Below, piece by piece: positions 62,701 through 64,000 of a stretch of 64,000 nucleotides of DNA. The translations under genes and the position numbers were made by a program. Each line of letters begins with the position of its first letter. The first letter of the stretch is position 1. Source of the DNA: Maribacter sp. BPC-D8 (GTDB taxonomy: Bacteria; Bacteroidota; Bacteroidia; Flavobacteriales; Flavobacteriaceae); the NCBI RefSeq assembly GCF_035207705.1, contig NZ_CP128187.1, forward strand, positions 2,604,001 through 2,668,000, in the 5' to 3' direction. The notes beneath the pieces were generated by a model, which searched no databases, was not told where the DNA came from, and was given only the letters and a program-made list of their open reading frames with translations.

Positions 62701-64000
62701 TTATAAAGTGGTCGGACAAACATAATCTGTCTTCTCTAAATCTTCATTTTTAAGTGCTCCGTATCCACCTTTTACATCAATAAGATTATGGATTCCGCGA
62801 CTCTTTAAAATAGATGATGCGATAACAGAACGGTATCCGCCAGCACAATGCACTAAAAATTCTCCCTTTTCTGGAAATTCAGATAAATGCTTGTTCAACT
62901 CGCTCAACGGAGTATGAACGGCACCTACCAAATGTTCACTTTGGTATTCGCCATCTTTACGAACATCAAAAACACCAATATTTCCTTTATCAATAAGGGT
63001 TTTGGCTTCAGATGAAGTAATAGAAGTTATTTGGTCAATCTCCTTGCCTGCTGCTTGCCAAGCTTCAATTCCGCCTTTTAAATATCCTATGGCAGAATCA
63101 AAACCAACACGCGATAATCTTGTAATTGCTTCTTCTTCTTTTCCTTCAGGTATCACCAATAACAAAGGTTGTTTGGTATCAGCAATTAAATCACCCACCC
63201 ACGGCGCAAAATCACCATTAAGTCCGATAAATATTGATCTTGGTATATGACCTTTTACAAATTCGTCTTGATGTCTTACATCTAACACCAAAGCTTCCGT
63301 ATCGTTAGCTGCCTTTTCAAATTCATCGGGAGATAATTCAACATTACCGCGATCTAGTACATCACCAATATCTTCATATCCTTCCTTATTCATTTTTACA
63401 TTTAAAGGAAAATACTTAGGTGGCGGCAACAGACCATCGGTTACTTCTTTTACAAATTCTTCTTTGGTCATATCTGCTCTAAGAGCGTAATTCATATTCT
63501 TCTGATTACCCAAGGTATCGACCGTCTCTTTCATCATATTCTTACCACAGGCAGAACCTGCACCGTGAGCCGGATAAACAATAACATCATCTGCCAACGG
63601 CATAATTTTAGTACGTAAACTATCGAACAACGTACCTGCCAATTGCTCTTGCGTCATGTCTGCAGATTTCTGAGCTAGATCTGGTCTACCAACATCACCT
63701 AAAAACAAAGTGTCTCCAGAAAAGATAGCATGGTCTTTACCATTTTCATCTCTCAATAAATAGGTAGTACTTTCCATCGTGTGCCCTGGTGTATGCAACA
63801 CCTTGAATGTAATCTTACCCAATTTAAATTCTTGTCCGTCTTCGGCAATAATAGCATCGAAAGAAGGATTTGCTGTAGGACCATAAATTATCGGCGCACC
63901 AGTTTCTTTTGAAAGCGTTACATGTCCACTTACAAAATCTGCATGAAAATGAGTTTCAAATATATACTTGATTTTTGCATTGTCGTTTTCTGCTCTTTTG
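62701..64000 (-). CDS. CstB-like metallo-beta-lactamase/rhodanese protein (cut by window edge)
   Basis: The frame stays open to the right edge, so the true start lies beyond it; 433 residues are seen. The metallo-beta-lactamase part has THFHADFVSGH near 63945-63915 (HxHxDxxxGH), VLHTPGHTMEST and FSGDTLFLGDVGRPDL. Two rhodanese domains follow: one without active-site Cys (ALVLDVRHQDEFVKGHIPRS) and one with LVHCAGGYRSVIA, Cys in HCAGG. This order is that of CstB persulfide dioxygenase-sulfurtransferases, which detoxify persulfides to thiosulfate. Confidence 0.88.
   Translation of the reverse strand, partial: KRAENDNAKIKYIFETHFHADFVSGHVTLSKETGAPIIYGPTANPSFDAIIAEDGQEFKLGKITFKVLHTPGHTMESTTYLLRDENGKDHAIFSGDTLFLGDVGRPDLAQKSADMTQEQLAGTLFDSLRTKIMPLADDVIVYPAHGAGSACGKNMMKETVDTLGNQKNMNYALRADMTKEEFVKEVTDGLLPPPKYFPLNVKMNKEGYEDIGDVLDRGNVELSPDEFEKAANDTEALVLDVRHQDEFVKGHIPRSIFIGLNGDFAPWVGDLIADTKQPLLLVIPEGKEEEAITRLSRVGFDSAIGYLKGGIEAWQAAGKEIDQITSITSSEAKTLIDKGNIGVFDVRKDGEYQSEHLVGAVHTPLSELNKHLSEFPEKGEFLVHCAGGYRSVIASSILKSRGIHNLIDVKGGYGALKNEDLEKTDYVCPTTL

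Noticed and set aside
62701..63822. A start for the metallo-beta-lactamase gene at a TTG near 63822
   Set aside because: The upstream frame continues to the window edge and holds the metal-binding THFHADFVSGH motif, so the protein is longer than that start would give.
1..64000. A CRISPR array or a Cas operon
   Set aside because: No regularly spaced short repeats and no Cas motifs were seen on either strand.

Overview
The window looks like the chromosome of a marine-type member of the Flavobacteriaceae (Bacteroidota). The support is low GC with A/T-rich spacers, many short lipoproteins with a Cys lipobox, a tmRNA whose tag reads GENNYALAA, a plus-strand gene for KDO-8-phosphate synthase, TypA/BipA, OMPLA and several families typical of flavobacteria. 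No species can be named from sequence reading alone. Both edges cut genes: an APC permease at the left and a CstB-like metallo-beta-lactamase/rhodanese protein at the right.

Layout. (1) 1-6.8 kb: permease fragment, GNAT acetyltransferase, hybrid-free PAS histidine kinase, a PLP histidine decarboxylase with a divergent Lrp/AsnC regulator, a hypothetical protein with an Imm26-like stretch, and an M23 peptidase lipoprotein. (2) 6.9-26.3 kb: a nearly unbroken minus-strand array of small proteins dominated by toxin-immunity families (DUF4375, ankyrin, SUKH/SMI1-KNR4, NTF2-fold, Imm26, DUF6985, leucine-rich repeat), mixed with small lipoproteins and membrane proteins and one peroxiredoxin. No polymorphic toxin gene is visible. 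This is the most unusual part: a candidate orphan-immunity (interbacterial defence) island, with a decayed DUF4375 copy showing turnover. (3) 26.5-29.1 kb: coiled-coil lipoprotein, HAD dehalogenase, MRJP-like lipoprotein. (4) 29.3-35.3 kb: a TetR-headed minus-strand run of DoxX, peroxiredoxin, DsbA/FrnE, an unknown possible iron-binding protein, EthD, GAPDH, SDR and an AhpD-like protein, reading as an electrophile/quinone or thiol-stress operon. (5) 35.5-40.3 kb: three exported proteins, including a 975-residue protein with the domain order of glucan water dikinases and a class A beta-lactamase-like serine hydrolase.

(6) 40.5-45.2 kb: small secreted protein, polyphosphate glucokinase, large secreted unknown, lipoprotein, SDR. 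(7) 45.5-50.2 kb: typA, three tandem paralogous barrel-like secreted proteins, kdsA. (8) 50.2-56.6 kb: LRR protein, DUF1801, OMPLA, then a plus-strand run of a membrane protein and its winged-helix regulator, a Coq4-like protein and four more membrane proteins. A near-identical palindrome sits in front of both transcription units and is a good candidate operator. (9) 56.6-64 kb: saccharopine/lysine dehydrogenase-like gene, tmRNA with a duplicated 3' end downstream (a possible old attachment site), a single-domain response regulator, about 1.8 kb of gene-poor DNA holding two tiny genes, a DnaQ-GIY-YIG fusion, and the CstB-like gene.

What is directly seen is reading frame, motif, spacing and inverted repeats. 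Family names come from recognised motifs. Functions of the immunity island, the dikinase-like protein and the operators are inference.
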